Below are positions 6,603 to 7,970 of a DNA stretch of 7,970 nucleotides, piece after piece. Numbering within the stretch: the stretch's first letter is position 1; the number at the start of each line of letters is the position of its first letter. The position numbers were made by a program, and so were the translations under genes. The notes beneath the pieces are model-generated. The model was given only the letters and a program-made list of their open reading frames with translations, had not been told where the DNA came from and did not search any database. Source of the stretch: Granulicella sp. UBA5172 (GTDB lineage: Bacteria > Acidobacteriota > Terriglobia > Terriglobales > Acidobacteriaceae); the NCBI GenBank assembly GCA_002413385.1, contig DHWW01000202.1:1-7970 (forward strand). The letters are read 5' to 3'.

Positions 6603-7970
6603 TTAACGCTGGCGCCGCTGGTGCGTGCTGGGAATCTGCATGTCTTCGCGATACTTTGCAACCGTGCGGCGGGTGACCTGAATTCCCTGCCGCTGGAGTT
6701 CGGCGGCGAGATAGTCGTCGGTCCACGGCTTGTGGGGATCTTCCTCCGCTATAAGCTTTTTGACGCGACGCTTGAGTAAAAGTAGCGGCAGGTCTCCACC
6801 CTCAGGGCCACCTACTCCCTCAGAGAAGAAGAATCTTAGCTCATACACGCCCTGTGCGGTATGTACATATTTATTCGCGACCGCGCGGCTGACAGTCGAG
6901 GGGTGCACGCCGATCTCCTCAGCAACCTCTTTGATCATCATCGGGTGAAGGCCTTCGACACCGCGTTCGAGAAAATCGCTCTGGCGGCGGACGATGATCT
7001 CGCAGGTGCGGACGATGGTGTTCTTCCGCTGTTCGATGTTCCGCAGGAGTTGGATTGCGGACTTGTAGCGTTCTTTCACGTAGTCGCGAACATCGCGATC
7101 GACCGTCTTTTCGCGGAGCATGCGGCGGTAGGACTTATTAAGGCGCAGTGCGGGCATGTCCTCTTCATTCATGACGACAACATACTCGCCCTCGCGCTTG
7201 ACGAAGGCCACATCGGGTTCGATGAGACGGGTTTCGACCTGGTTATAGCGCTGGCCGGGGCGCGGATCGAGTTGCCGAATGAGTTCGACCGACTCCTCCA
7301 CGCGCTCGGCCGAACGCTGGCAGAGGCGCACCAACTCCCGCATATCCTTCTTCTGCAGCAGAGCGAGGTGCTGGCGGACGATCAGGGCAGCCGTATCAAG
7401 CGTGAGAACCATAGGGTCGTCTGGATAGACATTTGCTTCCGTCTTTGCGCGGCGAACAGAGACCGATTCCAACTCGCGGCGTTGCGCCTCAAGCTGCCAG
7501 AGGAGGCACTCGCGAAGGTCGCGGGCACCAATGCCAGCCGGATCGAGACGGGAGACGAGGGCGCGGGCCTGCTCGATAAGTGCCAGCAGATCAAAGTGTG
7601 GCGGTGCCGTGCCGATGACGTCGAGCAGCGCTCCCGCAAGATCCTCATCGCTTGCGGTCAGGTAGCCATCTTCGTTCAGATTGCCGATGATGAGTTCCAC
7701 TGCAGTCTTGACGTTGTCACGCACCGAGAGCGAACCAAGTTGCCAGAGCAGGTGGTCAGTCAGCGTGCTGGGTTGTGAGAGAAACTGCTCGAAGGACGGT
7801 TTATCAGACTCTTCGAAGTTGGACGCAGTGCGGAAGCCGGGATCGAGAAAGTCCTGGAAGTAGCTGCCAAAGTCGATCTCGTCGAAGGGATCGGCCTCTT
7901 TGTGCTCCGTTTCTCCGGCTAGATCCTCGGCGCTTCGCTCGCGATCGCCCTCCTTGCCTGAGCGCTCATC
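6603..7970 (-). CDS. rpoN: RNA polymerase sigma-54 factor, 5' end outside the window
   Basis: The frame is open to the right edge and gives 455 codons of sigma-54, the factor that recognises -24/-12 promoters and needs an enhancer-binding ATPase to open DNA. Reading from the edge, there is an acidic stretch with DPFDEIDFGSYFQDFLD (region II). Next is FEQFLSQPSTLTDHLLWQL, the start of the core-binding region, then VRDNVKTAVELIIGNLNEDGYL and RLDPAGIGARDLRECL. The helix-turn-helix is at EVAEEIGVHPSTVSRAVANKYV (about 6864-6923), and the RpoN box is TRRTVAKYRE (6645-6674), close to the canonical ARRTVAKYRE. The Gln-rich activator-responsive region I lies beyond the window. An in-frame GTG at 7724 is only an internal codon. 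The C-terminus ends 11 residues after the box, giving a stop at 6603, 82 bp before hpf. Confidence 0.96.
   Translation of the reverse strand, partial: DERSGKEGDRERSAEDLAGETEHKEADPFDEIDFGSYFQDFLDPGFRTASNFEESDKPSFEQFLSQPSTLTDHLLWQLGSLSVRDNVKTAVELIIGNLNEDGYLTASDEDLAGALLDVIGTAPPHFDLLALIEQARALVSRLDPAGIGARDLRECLLWQLEAQRRELESVSVRRAKTEANVYPDDPMVLTLDTAALIVRQHLALLQKKDMRELVRLCQRSAERVEESVELIRQLDPRPGQRYNQVETRLIEPDVAFVKREGEYVVVMNEEDMPALRLNKSYRRMLREKTVDRDVRDYVKERYKSAIQLLRNIEQRKNTIVRTCEIIVRRQSDFLERGVEGLHPMMIKEVAEEIGVHPSTVSRAVANKYVHTAQGVYELRFFFSEGVGGPEGGDLPLLLLKRRVKKLIAEEDPHKPWTDDYLAAELQRQGIQVTRRTVAKYREDMQIPSTHQRRQR

Noticed and set aside
6521..6661. Longer hpf frame starting at 6661
   Set aside because: It would overlap the rpoN C-terminus including the RpoN box, has no family similarity, and a strong AAGGAG supports 6520.
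7722..7724. GTG as a start for a shorter rpoN
   Set aside because: Conserved core-binding sequence (FLSQPSTLTDHLLWQL) continues upstream in the same frame to the window edge.
6861..7778. Plus-strand open frame of 305 codons opposite rpoN
   Set aside because: It is antisense to clear sigma-54 motifs, has no recognisable domain, and is a by-product of codon bias in a GC-rich gene.
1..7970. CRISPR array, insertion sequence, toxin-antitoxin or defence genes
   Set aside because: No regularly spaced repeats, transposase motifs, terminal repeats or defence domains were seen on either strand.

Overview
The window looks like an ordinary chromosomal core-gene segment of a moderately GC-rich Gram-negative bacterium. 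The proteins most resemble those of Acidobacteriota, class Terriglobia (Terriglobus/Granulicella/Edaphobacter type). That placement is an inference from remembered protein similarity and has not been tested by a search. Every gene I can support is on the minus strand, so transcription runs from the right edge to the left.

Layout in transcription order: sigma-54 factor rpoN (5' end cut by the right edge), a short hibernation-promoting factor hpf, and the RNase adapter/P-loop protein rapZ. Next comes a zinc-free MDR-family oxidoreductase whose frame is broken by one extra base, then a strong inverted repeat. After that are an MsbA-like ABC exporter, guanylate kinase gmk, the RNA polymerase omega subunit rpoZ, a family 4 Fe-S uracil-DNA glycosylase with a long linker, and tRNA-Ala(CGC).

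rpoN-hpf-rapZ is a known conserved grouping, here without the ptsN gene that often sits inside it. exporter-gmk-rpoZ-udg is closely spaced (48, 101 and 11 bp gaps) and is probably one transcription unit; gmk-rpoZ is itself a widespread pair. The functions cover sigma-54 transcription, ribosome hibernation, cell-envelope and amino-sugar control, lipid export, GMP-to-GDP conversion, polymerase assembly and DNA repair.

I see no mobile element, CRISPR array, defence system or sign of recent transfer, and nothing that amounts to a new system. The points worth a second look are the +1 frameshift in the MDR gene, a long imperfect hairpin between hpf and rapZ that overlaps the alternative rapZ start, a perfect 10-bp inverted repeat between the MDR gene and the exporter, a histidine cluster in the first outer loop of the exporter, and the Pro/Ala linker of the glycosylase. 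No stretch longer than about 110 bases lacks a gene.
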